A DNA stretch of 64,000 nucleotides from Odiellus spinosus (Eukaryota; Arthropoda; Arachnida; Opiliones; Phalangiidae), in the NCBI GenBank assembly GCA_963920705.1, contig OY987231.1, forward strand, positions 21,429,024 through 21,493,023, read 5' to 3'. A program made the position numbers and the translations under genes. Shown here in pieces: positions 54,880-64,000 of this stretch. The notes under the pieces were generated by a model. That model ran no database searches and was not told where the DNA came from. It saw nothing but the letters and a program-made list of their open reading frames with translations. Every line of letters starts with the position of its first letter. Within the stretch, counting starts at the first letter, position 1.

Positions 54880-55917
54880 GTGGGATACCCAAGTCGTTTT
54901 TTTTAATGCGCAAAATGCTCTTAAATTATTTTATTAATTTATTATTATAATAACCAAAAACATTAACGGCTTTCCACGTAAGGAAACGTGGACTTTCTTA
55001 TAAGGTCAAATTATTTCTGCCCTGGTTTCTTCCCGTAAAAATTAAATGAACAAATTCCTTAGGTTCAGTTCATAGAATAGAAAAAGGCAAAGTTGTATCA
55101 ATGCGTGGTAATCATGAGAAAACTATCTTAAATTTTAGTCCCTAAGAAAATTGCTTCAAGAGGCAGGGTATTTAAATCGTTAATTAAAATTAAAATATGA
55201 TAGAGAACTACACCATATGAATGCTCATATCACCTGAAAGCTTTTTCATGAGTTGGACACCAACTTCTTTCCGCTCATAACTTGACCAAGCCAATCAGTT
55301 GCTTTAACAATTGACCGGTAGTTTGATTTAAGCCTAAGCTCTCTAACATTCCTCGTGTATTTTTCTATAATTTTGTTTGATTAAAACTAATATTTAGGAT
55401 AATTAAACCATATTACGCGTACCTGTATCTTGAAAATTCCCAACCCAAAAATGTTTCTTCAATACTCCGAGCCGTCGGTATAAATTAAAAACGCGCGACT
55501 CATTTTTAGATTCATTGATTTTGGCTTAAATCTTAACTAAAACGCGGTCCTTTCTCTCTAAAAGAGAGACGAAACTTAAAAACAACTTTTCCAGGCGAGT
55601 GAACTTTTCATTTCGAGAAATAGCTTTTTTCGAAAAGGGGGAAGAAAAAATAAAAGTCGATGGGAAAGTCGAAGAGTGTTTTCGGTTTTCCCTCTTTTAG
55701 GGCGCGAGACCCTAGTCTTTATCGTTTTCTTTAGAGGGGAGATTTTATTGGTAAAGACGTTTCGATAACTGCAAATCAAATTTTGAATCCGCGACGAAGA
55801 GAGAAAAAGGGAGATAGTTAAAAGGACCGCCCGAAGAACGAATCTTTTCCTACATTTTATATTGCTTTATTTTTCAAAGGAAAAGTCTTATTATTTATTA
55901 ATACCTGTATTCAAATA
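54880..55917. other. AT-rich stretch, nothing recognised
   Basis: A donor-like ACAG|GTACGC on the minus strand near 55424 follows a short frame that I could not bound on its 5' side. Confidence 0.4.
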
Positions 55918-55921
55918 TTAA

Positions 55922-56332
55922 ACGGAGAATGAAAGGCCAAAAAAATAATATAACTCAACCAAAAATATTTCGTTATTTTATAATCAATTTCCTAAGTTCC
56001 GAAACTTGCGGATGCTAAGCCTTGGCACGACCTGTATTTTTTTTTTAATATTCTCGTCTGATCTAGTCGCCAATCACGAGCGAGTACGCGTATTTTTAAA
56101 ATACGCGTACTCGCTCGTGATTGGCGACAAGAACAGCTGCGAATATTAAAAAAAAAATACAGGTCGTGCTAGCCTAGTTCACCGAGCTAGGCAAACTAGG
56201 CTTAGCATCGGAACTTTGGAAATTGATTATAAAATAAGAAAATATTTTTGGTGAGTTATATTATTGTTTTTCTCATTATTTTAGTATTCTTAATCGATTA
56301 AAAATATGTTGTTTCGGCCTTTCATTCTCCCT
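55922..56332. mobile_element. TTAA-flanked palindromic element, copy D2
   Basis: 411 bp between TTAA (55918-55921) and TTAA (56333-56336). It has the same arms and central hairpin (GTCGCCAATCACGAGCGAG) as D1, but lacks a segment of about 40 bp around GGCTGCCTAGCTCGG present in D1. Confidence 0.88.
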
Positions 56333-56336
56333 TTAA

Positions 56337-56826
56337 GAAAGCTCACGTTTATGCTAAACTAGTTTAATACATTAAGGTTTAAATATGATTATATTATTTA
56401 TAATAATCGTATATTCCATATCTGGGGTTCGAACCCTTTGTCATTTTTGAGATTTTGTTTGAGTTGGCAACTGCTGCGACACCATAATCTGGGCGCGCTC
56501 ATTTTGGGGTGGCAAAAGGGAAGGTTTTTTGTCTATTTCCGCTTCATGTCGAAACTTGGCAAACCATGAGATGCAGATTAGCGCAAAGATAGGAATACTT
56601 ATTAGTTCCATCGTTAGAATCTTAAAACTAGATTTGCGTAACGTAATCGTTAAATGTCTTTCAAAATTCGCGTATTTCTTAATTATTGACAGTTTATGCT
56701 GCAATTTGTATTAATTAAAACCTATTATATCACTGTATTTCATCGTATTTTGAAATGGTTATGGACTGGATAATTTTGGAGATTACTAAAAATCCTGTTT
56801 CTATCTTTTCTTAACTAAAACTCTTC
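56337..56826. other. AT-rich stretch, nothing recognised
   Basis: Two overlapping 60-87 codon frames on opposite strands have no support. Confidence 0.45.
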
Positions 56827-56833
56827 GTAATAC

Positions 56834-57251
56834 CAGAGGTATATAATAACCCCCTTCGGGGGGAAGTATGAAAGGTAGGCAAAATCGACGAACAACGAGT
56901 GCCCGGCGTAAATCGCGGCGGATCGACACACCGCTTTACTCCCAAAAAATAGTTACACCATTTTGAACCTCACTAAATTTTCCCTACGCACACTTCCGGA
57001 ACTCGCGAGCTGAAGTCAACCTTCGACTCCATTTTAACAGACAGCCTGCCTCCTGAAACAGGAAGTTCCAAACATAAATCGAGCCGTCTTGTTTATACAA
57101 AGACCATTTACTAGAGTAGCGACATTGAGAAGTCCAGCGCGAGCTAGTGGCCTAGATAGTCAGCAGCGGGCTCTTGTTGTTCGTGATTTTTAGCATTGGT
57201 AGTATAGGGGCTTTCATACTTCCCCACGAAGGGGGTTATTATATACCTCTG
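56834..57251 (+). mobile_element. Family C element, copy C3
   Basis: 418 bp with the perfect 7-bp duplication GTAATAC (56827-56833, 57252-57258), the same orientation as C1 and very similar to it. Confidence 0.93.
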
Positions 57252-57275
57252 GTAATACCCTCTTCAGACAAGGCA

Positions 57276-57357
57276 TAATTAACCAGGTTTAATCAGATTT
57301 AACTGAGGTTTACGTAAACCTTAGTTAAATCTGATAAAACCGGCTAATTACGCCTCA
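57276..57357. repeat. 82-bp palindrome
   Basis: CAGATTTAACTGAGGTTTACG and its near complement meet at the centre, with outer AGGCATAATTAACC / GGCTAATTACGCCT pairing. It is probably a minimal foldback element. No target duplication was identified. Confidence 0.75.
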
Positions 57358-57444
57358 TCGAAACACTTGTCCTTTAAAAAGAGGAATGCATGGTAAAGAA
57401 AAAAGCCCCAAAAATATAAGTTTTCGTAAAAAATCAGCGCTTAC

Positions 57445-57612
57445 CAATGCGGGTGAAATATCCGGATGGGCCACCGTGGTAATGGGAAGTGGATTGAGAC
57501 GAAGATCTCTGAGTGCCGTCGTCGCTGTAGCCACACTCTTGCTGCAGACCGGCTAATTCCTTCATATTGATTGCTTCGCACGTATGTTTGACAGGCATCC
57601 GAGCCGCCGGAG
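57445..57612 (-). CDS. Internal exon of an unidentified protein-coding gene
   Basis: 168 bp bounded by an acceptor (TTCATTGCAG, AG at 57614-57613) and a consensus-like donor (CATTG|GTAAGC). It reads as two leftover bases, 55 codons and one base, so it would join partners in defined phase. The peptide includes PAARMPVKHTCEAINMKEL, QQECGYSDDGTQRSSSQST and HYHGGPSGYFTRI: a mixed N-terminal part, a Ser/Thr/Gln-rich linker and an aromatic C-terminal part. GC is clearly higher than in both flanking introns, and third positions are C/G-rich. No family was recognised. This is the best-supported exon in the window. Confidence 0.62.
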
Positions 57613-57822
57613 CTGCAATGAAATTCCAATACCAATTCATTCCACGAAAAGTACAATGAAATACGAGAAAAGAGGCTTTTTGAGAAAAAAGGGGAGGAAA
57701 ACCACGACAGTATTGATTAGGAAGAAGCCAGAGAGGCCGTTTCGTTTCTAATATTTCCAATTTTTACTCCAAACTTTAGGGTTTACCTATAAATCTTGAA
57801 TTAAATGTTGATTTAACAAATC

Positions 57823-58163
57823 CAGAAGCCGATGAAACCCTCCTTTGAAGTCTACTACTCTAATGTTCGATATAGCGCTCCTCTCTGTATGGGTAAAATT
57901 CCCAATTTTACGAGATCGGAGGGGTCCTACTTCATCCCCCCTGTCTACGGAAAATTGGAAATTCTCTCTCTCTCTCCACAAACGACGACGTTTTTTGGAC
58001 GAACTCCAAGGCTGCTAGAGATATTCGCTCGACGAACTCCCGCTGCGAAAATATCTACCGTTAGGAGGCGTACGAATCGCGCTTTTTGAAACTAACCCAT
58101 ACAGAGAGGGGTAGACAAGACCAGGGAGTAATAGACTTCAAAGGAGGGTTTCATCGGCTTCTG
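57823..58163 (-). mobile_element. Family B element, copy B7, mismatched flanks
   Basis: 341 bp, with an extra TCTC in the CT-rich segment. The flanks ACAAATC (57816-57822) and GTAAAAT (58164-58170) do not match. The right flank lies in family I sequence (I2) but the left flank does not continue it. Confidence 0.9.
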
Positions 58164-58380
58164 GTAAAATCAAACAGGAATCGTTTTAAGGGTCACGTGT
58201 TCACACAGTATCTTTATAAATCGATTTATTGTAGCTTCATCTATCGATTGTTGAAACCGAATCGGTACGAAACTGGTTCGCGAATCAGTTTCAAGAAATC
58301 GAATCAAATCGATTTGATAAAACACGGTTTCCCGTTCACACGACTAAATCGATTTCAAGGCCTAGAATGAACGCGGCTTT
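58164..58380 (-). mobile_element. Family I element I2, truncated by B7
   Basis: Inverted relative to I1: it shares CTATCGATTGTTGAAACC, ACGTG and AGGCCTAGAATGAACGCGG. About 16 bp present in I1 between CGATTCCTG and TTTGATT are missing, and the left end is cut off at B7. Confidence 0.6.
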
Positions 58381-58961
58381 AGTGTTTCAGTCTGCCTTGG
58401 CTTTTGAGTAAAGGTATAAACTTTTTTTAGGAAAAAGAATCGATAAAAATAAAATATTTATCGACTTTATTTTTAATTTAATTATAAATTAAAAAATATT
58501 ATCATCGCTTAACCTCATACTTAATAGAACCTTCGAATAATTAGGTTGTCTTTTTTTTTTTTGTTTCAAGCGGGGTTAAGAAAAACACTTAGTGTAAGGA
58601 CTTAGGATTTTTCCATAATTAAGCAGAATTTTTAAGTGGTTTTATGGGACATTCTCGAAAGCGATTTTCGGATTTCATTACTCCTAAAATTGAGTACAGC
58701 AATTAAAAATAATATATACTTGAAATATTAAAACGTTGATAATATCCAACGAAAATGTAAGTTAATTAAAAATTTAAATATTATTAATTACTATATAACA
58801 GATTTGGTAATTATTTCCAAATTTCCATCGAATTCAAAGTAATAAATTTTCAAATAAATAATAATTCAAATAATCTCCTTAGAATTTTCACCAAACTTAA
58901 AAACTTAGTTTCAAGCAATGACTTTGAACAGGCTTTAAAATTAGATTTTTTTTCCCTTATT
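58381..58961. other. AT-rich stretch, nothing recognised
   Basis: No supported feature. Confidence 0.45.
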
Positions 58962-59406
58962 CAGGGTGACCACTTTTCCTATATTTCCTATTTTTTCCTA
59001 TATTTTCACCTCCTTCCTATTTTCTCCTATAATTTAATGTAAATTCCTATAATCTCCTATATTTCTACTCAAAATCTCTAGTTAAGGGTAAAGTTCTAAA
59101 TCATCCTGTCAGCTGTGGCTGTATAAGATTATTTTAGCTTAACCGTAGATTTTCCAGTTAAAATAGTCTGTAAAATTCCATACTATTTAAGCAATTGGAT
59201 CATATTAATACCATGTTTAAACCAGTGGCGAGAGTTGTGACGCAATAATAAACATGGTTCCTACTTTTAATTATTTTCCTATTTTATCATATATTTTACA
59301 CTTATTTCTTCCTATTTTATCCTATATTTTACATAAAATTCTTCCTAAATTTTCCTATATTTCGCAAAGAAATTTCCTATATATAGGATTTTCAGTGGTC
59401 TCCCTG
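58962..59406 (+). mobile_element. Family G element, copy G1
   Basis: 445 bp, starting CAGGGTGACCACTTTTCC and ending GTGGTCTCCCTG, with the 6-bp duplication CTTATT (58956-58961, 59407-59412). The arms are rich in TTCCTATATTTCC. The ends look hAT-like, but the duplication is 6 bp, not 8. The central unique part (GTGGCGAGAGTTGTG) is conserved in G2. Confidence 0.85.
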
Positions 59407-59412
59407 CTTATT

Positions 59413-60191
59413 TTTAAAGTCTTAAAATCTTTAAGAGAGCTCTTTTAAGCCATCCACAATTACCCGATATCTAGAAAACGCAAATTGAATCGGAATACTC
59501 GAAGCGCTGGACCCTTACGTAGCCTAGCCAAAGTACAATCCATCTTCGTTAGGGGCTTAGCTTTAAAAACCGACTCTGAAAATAGACTTTAGGAACTATC
59601 CCAAAAACTCTGTTTATCCTGGCTTATGTCAGATGCCCTTTTTCTCCCCGTTGTCTCGTTTCATCCCCAATAGCTTCGCGCTCGGTGAAAAACCAACTCG
59701 AAAGTGCATTCGGTTGTACGCCGTTAAGTAGAGACCGTGTTTCTGTCCGATTCTATTTTTTTTTTTATTTTTCTGTTGGCAATATTGGTTGAATTCTTTT
59801 CACCCCTGCTCAGCCTACATTACGTTATATACGAAAGAAATGGCGCTAAAGCTTATAAAACCAAATGCAAAAACATGGTAACTCTGATTTATTTGTTGTA
59901 AAAGAAAAAAAAAACCACGGGAGTTCAATATTGACAATTCGGATTTACAAGTCGCTCCGGGGTGTGGCGCAATATGTATGAAAATATTTCCGAAGAGAAT
60001 ACATTTGAATTGATAAAATGCCTATCCGTATATGCTATACTAGGTTGGAGGTATTAGATTTAGTTGAATTGATTTATGAAGTCATCTATATGACTTTCGA
60101 ATAGTTTAATATATAGTAGACAGAATTACATTAATAAATTATCGTAGTTTGACTGTAGACAAAACTACAATAGTCAATTACCGTAGTTTGT
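59413..60191. other. Stretch without recognised features
   Basis: No supported feature; two copies of CTACAATAGTCAATTACCGTAG-like sequence lie near 60130-60190. Confidence 0.4.
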
Positions 60192-60197
60192 CTTTAA

Positions 60198-60628
60198 CAG
60201 GGTGACCACTTTTCCTATATTTCCTATTTTTTCCTATATTTTCTCCTCCTTCCTATTTTCTCCTATAATTTAATGTCAATTCCTATAATCTCCTATATTT
60301 CTACTCAAAATCTCTAGTTAAGGGTAAAGTTATAAATCATACTGTCAGCTGTGGCTGTATAAGATTATTTTAGCTTAAATGTACATTTTCCAGTTAAAAT
60401 AGTCTGTAAAATTCCATACTATTTAAGCAATTGGATCATATTAATACCGTGTTTAAACCGGTGGCGAGAGTTGTGATGCAATAATAAACATGGTTCCTAC
60501 TTTTAATTAATTATTTTCCTATTTTATCATATATTTTACACTTATTTCTTCCTATATTCTCCTATATTTCGCAATGAAATTTCCTATATTTCCTATATAG
60601 GATTTTAAAATTTTCAGTGTTCACCCTG
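60198..60628 (+). mobile_element. Family G element, copy G2
   Basis: 431 bp, same orientation as G1, 6-bp duplication CTTTAA (60192-60197, 60629-60634). It differs from G1 by short gaps in the TTCCTATA-rich arms. Confidence 0.87.
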
Positions 60629-60634
60629 CTTTAA

Positions 60635-61429
60635 TCTTTTTATTCTTCTATTATAATCGTTAAAAGCTTACAATTATAAATATTTTCAACTTTATGCACT
60701 CTTAATCGTAGTTTTTGCAGCCAAATTAAAACGATATTTTACTGTCTTAATTAGCCCCCTAATTTCAAAATTTTTGTTTAAAAACCCTAATTTATTAACA
60801 TCTCGAGTTTGGTCCAATCTTCCAAACTAAAAGCCTTAAATTAAAATACTTCTTACTAATTAAACTATTTACTTTCAGAAAATATTAGTTACCACAAGTT
60901 TGCGCTCAAATAAGACCCTTATATGGTCTTTATCGATGAATAAAGATTTAACAAAAACAACACCTTATAAACAGCCCTTTTTTTAAAAGGAAAAGAGGTC
61001 TATCTATATATATGGAGTCGAGAGGCTAAATCGGGCAGGGAAACAAAATCCTAGCCACGCTGCAAAGCGGACGACTTAGATAAACCATCCGTCTTCTTAT
61101 CTATACAAGCTTTTCTTTAGTGGGAATTTTCTATATAGGCATAGATATATATTTTTTTCTTCTTCCGAACAAGCGCCTCATTTGACAAAGTACAATCTTT
61201 TCTTGTTCTTTGCTCAATTTTTTACTAAAAAAAGGTCACGAATCTTTTGACCGTTCAGCTGTTACTTCGATTTTATATTTTGTTTACATTTGAGCGGTAT
61301 AGATTTACTCTAGTCGAGGAAGTAAACGTTTTTCAAAATATTTAATTAAACTATTATTTGATTTATAATAAATAACTCATTGGGGAAATAGTGGATTCAA
61401 ATTTTACATATACTTTAGAAATGTACTAC
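60635..61429. other. AT-rich stretch, nothing recognised
   Basis: No supported feature. Confidence 0.45.
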
Positions 61430-61436
61430 ATTGAGT

Positions 61437-61773
61437 CAGAAGCCGATGAAACCCTCCTTTGAAGTCTACTACTCCAATGTTCCATATAGCGCTCCTCTCT
61501 GTATGGGTAAAATTTCCAATTTTACGAGTTAGAAGGGGTCCTACTTTATCCCCCCTGTCTACGGAAAATTGGAAATTCTCTCTCTCCACAAACGACGATG
61601 TTTTTTTGACGAACTCCGAGGCTGCTAGAGATATTCGCTCGACGAACTCCCGCTCCGAAAACATCTACCGTTAGGAGGCGTACGAATCGCGCCTTTTGAG
61701 AATAACCCATACAGAGAGGGGTAGACAAGACCCGGGAGTAATAGACTTCAAAGGAGGGTTTCATCGGCTTCTG
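61437..61773 (-). mobile_element. Family B element, copy B8
   Basis: 337 bp with flanks ATTGAGT (61430-61436) and GTTGAGT (61774-61780), identical at 6 of 7 positions. Confidence 0.92.
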
Positions 61774-61787
61774 GTTGAGTTTATTAA

Positions 61788-61932
61788 AGGCCTAGGAATA
61801 CTTCTGCCTGTCACCCTGGAAACAAACTCACCCTCCAGGCTTTCTCTTGCCTCGCTACCCAAGAGGAAGCTCGGAAGATGAGCCCACTTCCAGTGAAACA
61901 GGCAGGAGACAGGCAGAAGAAATCCTAGGCCT
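61788..61932. mobile_element. Family R element, copy R2, TTAA-flanked
   Basis: 145 bp between TTAA (61784-61787) and TTAA (61933-61936). The ends AGGCCTAGGA / TCCTAGGCCT pair, followed by TTCTGCCTGTC and its complement. The right half matches the tandem units at 30128-30474. Confidence 0.7.
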
Positions 61933-62100
61933 TTAAGCTCGTAAAATTGTTAGATTTGAAAAAAAAAAAAAATTTGTAAATTATTTAAAACTTTTTATTC
62001 GCGGGATTTTGTAATTTGAATATGGCGCAAGATCTAATTTTTAATCCAGCTATAAGCACTAACGACCGAGTGATTAAGGGCCTCGACTCGAAACTTCTCG

Positions 62101-62502
62101 TAAACTCACACTAGTATATTCCCATCGATCGTGTAAATCGATATTTAAATCGCTCGGAAAAGTTTTAAACGCCAACTGTTCACGTATATCATATTTATAA
62201 ACTGATTTGTTGTAGTTTCATCTGTTGGTTATTGAAACCAAATCGGTCTGAAACGTGTTTCGTTGGAGTCGTGTGAATGGGAAAATTGCCTTTTCTCGAA
62301 TCCATATGATTTCATACCGATTTGGTTTCTACAACCGATAGATTAAGCTACAATAAATCGATTTATAACGATAATATGTGAACATATGACGCTTAAAACG
62401 ATTCCTGGTGATTTGAATATCGGTTTGATATTTAACCTTTTCAAATCAATTTGAGAAAAACGGTTTAAATCGACTCCAAGGCCTAGTATGAACGCGGCTT
62501 TA
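62101..62502 (+). mobile_element. Family I palindromic element I3
   Basis: The ends TAAACTCACACTAG and the complement of CTAGTATGAACGCGGCTTTA pair loosely, with inner GTTTCATCTGTTGGTTATTG / CAACCGATAG pairing. It has the uninterrupted version of the site where A3 entered I1. Confidence 0.65.
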
Positions 62503-64000
62503 ATACACCATGTTGTTTTCTCAGTAAAAAAAACATAATTTCTATTATAATATAATTGTTTATCGTCCTTATTTAAGATGGGAGATCCCCAGGTGGTAAA
62601 GATAGAATGTTTCAGACGCTGTATATGCGGAGCAGCGCCTCATATAAAGCGCATTAATAATGGGCTACTAATTTATTGCGGTTTAGCCGCGGTTATATCA
62701 TATTGAACCCACATTTTGCGTCTAACCACACATCAGCGAGAATACACCGTTATAAACTCGTATAACGAAGATGAAAGGTTTGATAGGATATATTTCAGCG
62801 TTTATCACATCCCTTAATAGCTCATAAAACAATGTTTTCGTCCCATAAACTATTAATGTTTCAGTGGTTAGTAAAGACATAAATCAGGATAGCAAACATT
62901 TAATCTTAAATATTACATTAAATAACAATTTGTAAACTAATCCTTACGCCATACCTTCCGTGTAAAGCGTTATTGGTCATCGCAATGATTGGCTGAAACT
63001 GCTTGGTAATATTCAAAATTTAAAAATATATATTAAGGATGTGGTGCCATCATTTTTTAATCCGAAATATCATTGGTTTACTAGTATCATGCAACTTAAA
63101 CTAACAGCCAAACAAAACGACGCCCAAGATTGCTTAAACGAGAAGCTACATTACAGCGATAATTATAGCCTATATTATTGTTCATAAATTATAAATTTGG
63201 ATCTATTTAATATAGTATATAACATAATTCCGTTGATTTAAGAATAATATAGTGTTGTTACGTCTTTAGGAATTTCTATTAGAAATATTACTAGCTCTCA
63301 GCCTACATGTTGGCTTCGCCAATAACCTAGTTTAACAGCAGGTAAAACAGTTTTGCAGGCGTTTCGTAAGAAATACATTACTGAATCTCAGCCTATATGA
63401 TGGCTTCGTTGTAAATCTAATTAATCCAAATATAATATACATAATTCTAATTAATAAAAATGAATCTTATGGATCAAAATTTTGTTAGTAATTAGTATCT
63501 CATCTATATAGGGAAAGCTAAAATATGAGTTTAAAATTAATCTTTAATTTAAATTATTATCAGAATTATTGAACTCATTTTTGTATTTAAACTAATTTCT
63601 AAAGTTTGATTAAGATTAATCCGATGAATTTAAGGATCAAAGCGTTCATCAGATCATATATAGAATTATACATAGAATTATTGAGGGGTTATTTATTTTC
63701 CCTACACCTAAATTAAATCTAATTAAAAACTTTAAATTAAATTAAGCGCTATTAAAATATGTCCGTAAAAAAATAAGTAAATTTGGGGTTCAGAAATCGG
63801 ATTACATTTTTAACCCGTATAGTTTAGTTTCAAGGACTAGACAGATTATTTTAAAGGATTTATCAAAGACCTATAATAATCAATATATGATAATGATATT
63901 CTAGCATTAATACTATAATTACTATATACTATACTATTTTGATGTTATCTTTGAAAGAGACGCGCTTCAAAGCATCGTGTAAAAGCTATACAATCAAATA
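62503..64000. other. AT-rich stretch, nothing recognised
   Basis: Two copies of CTCAGCCTA.ATG.TGGCTTCG lie near 63297 and 63387. No gene or transposon end is supported. Confidence 0.4.

Overview
The window looks like nuclear DNA of a eukaryote, most likely an invertebrate animal. It is AT-rich, has no long continuous genes, operons or bacterial signals, and shows GT-AG bounded exon-like segments, AATAAA signals, Kozak-like starts, simple repeats, minisatellites and very many short inverted-repeat transposons. I cannot name the species; nothing here is diagnostic.

Most recognisable sequence is mobile DNA without coding capacity. Three GC-rich families have CA...TG ends and 7-bp target duplications. 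Family A (three 292-bp copies) starts at 121, 34396 and 48151. Family B (about 338 bp) starts at 18107, 35855, 37625, 43807, 52334, 57823 and 61437, plus fragments. Family C (418 bp) starts at 22965, 54462 and 56834. A second group is flanked by TTAA (13952, 15465, 52874, 55922, 61788). A third has TA-type flanks (26280, 46433, 46619, 49371, 50492). Others are hAT-like (25631, 21738), a 6-bp-duplication family G (58962, 60198), a palindromic family I (16364, 48021, 58164, 62101), an 1130-bp inverted-repeat element H (31116) and a decayed LINE 3' end (29628). Tandem arrays are a 20/21-bp satellite (7558-8870), an 18-bp satellite (20815-21729), a 21-bp minisatellite inside a transposon (53052-53370) and a 536-bp unit made of two palindromes (40931-42497).

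Genes are fragmentary. The best exon candidates on the minus strand are 57445-57612, 44152-44480 (two frames), 20021-20182 and 10568-10810. On the plus strand they are 48623-48690 and 45355-45595, the latter followed by AATAAA. A divergent promoter-like region with a perfect TGACGTCA site lies at 27580-28052. None of the predicted peptides was recognised as a known family, so no functions are assigned. Exons could not be linked into complete genes by eye.

The most notable structures are these. B copies at 35.8-38.2 kb have exchanged target duplications and one holds captured flanking DNA. Both arms of the third family A copy carry the same substitutions. Three consecutive hairpins at 6931-7142 share a GACG loop. 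A TTAA transposon has a minisatellite as its core. A possible two-exon gene lies inside element H.
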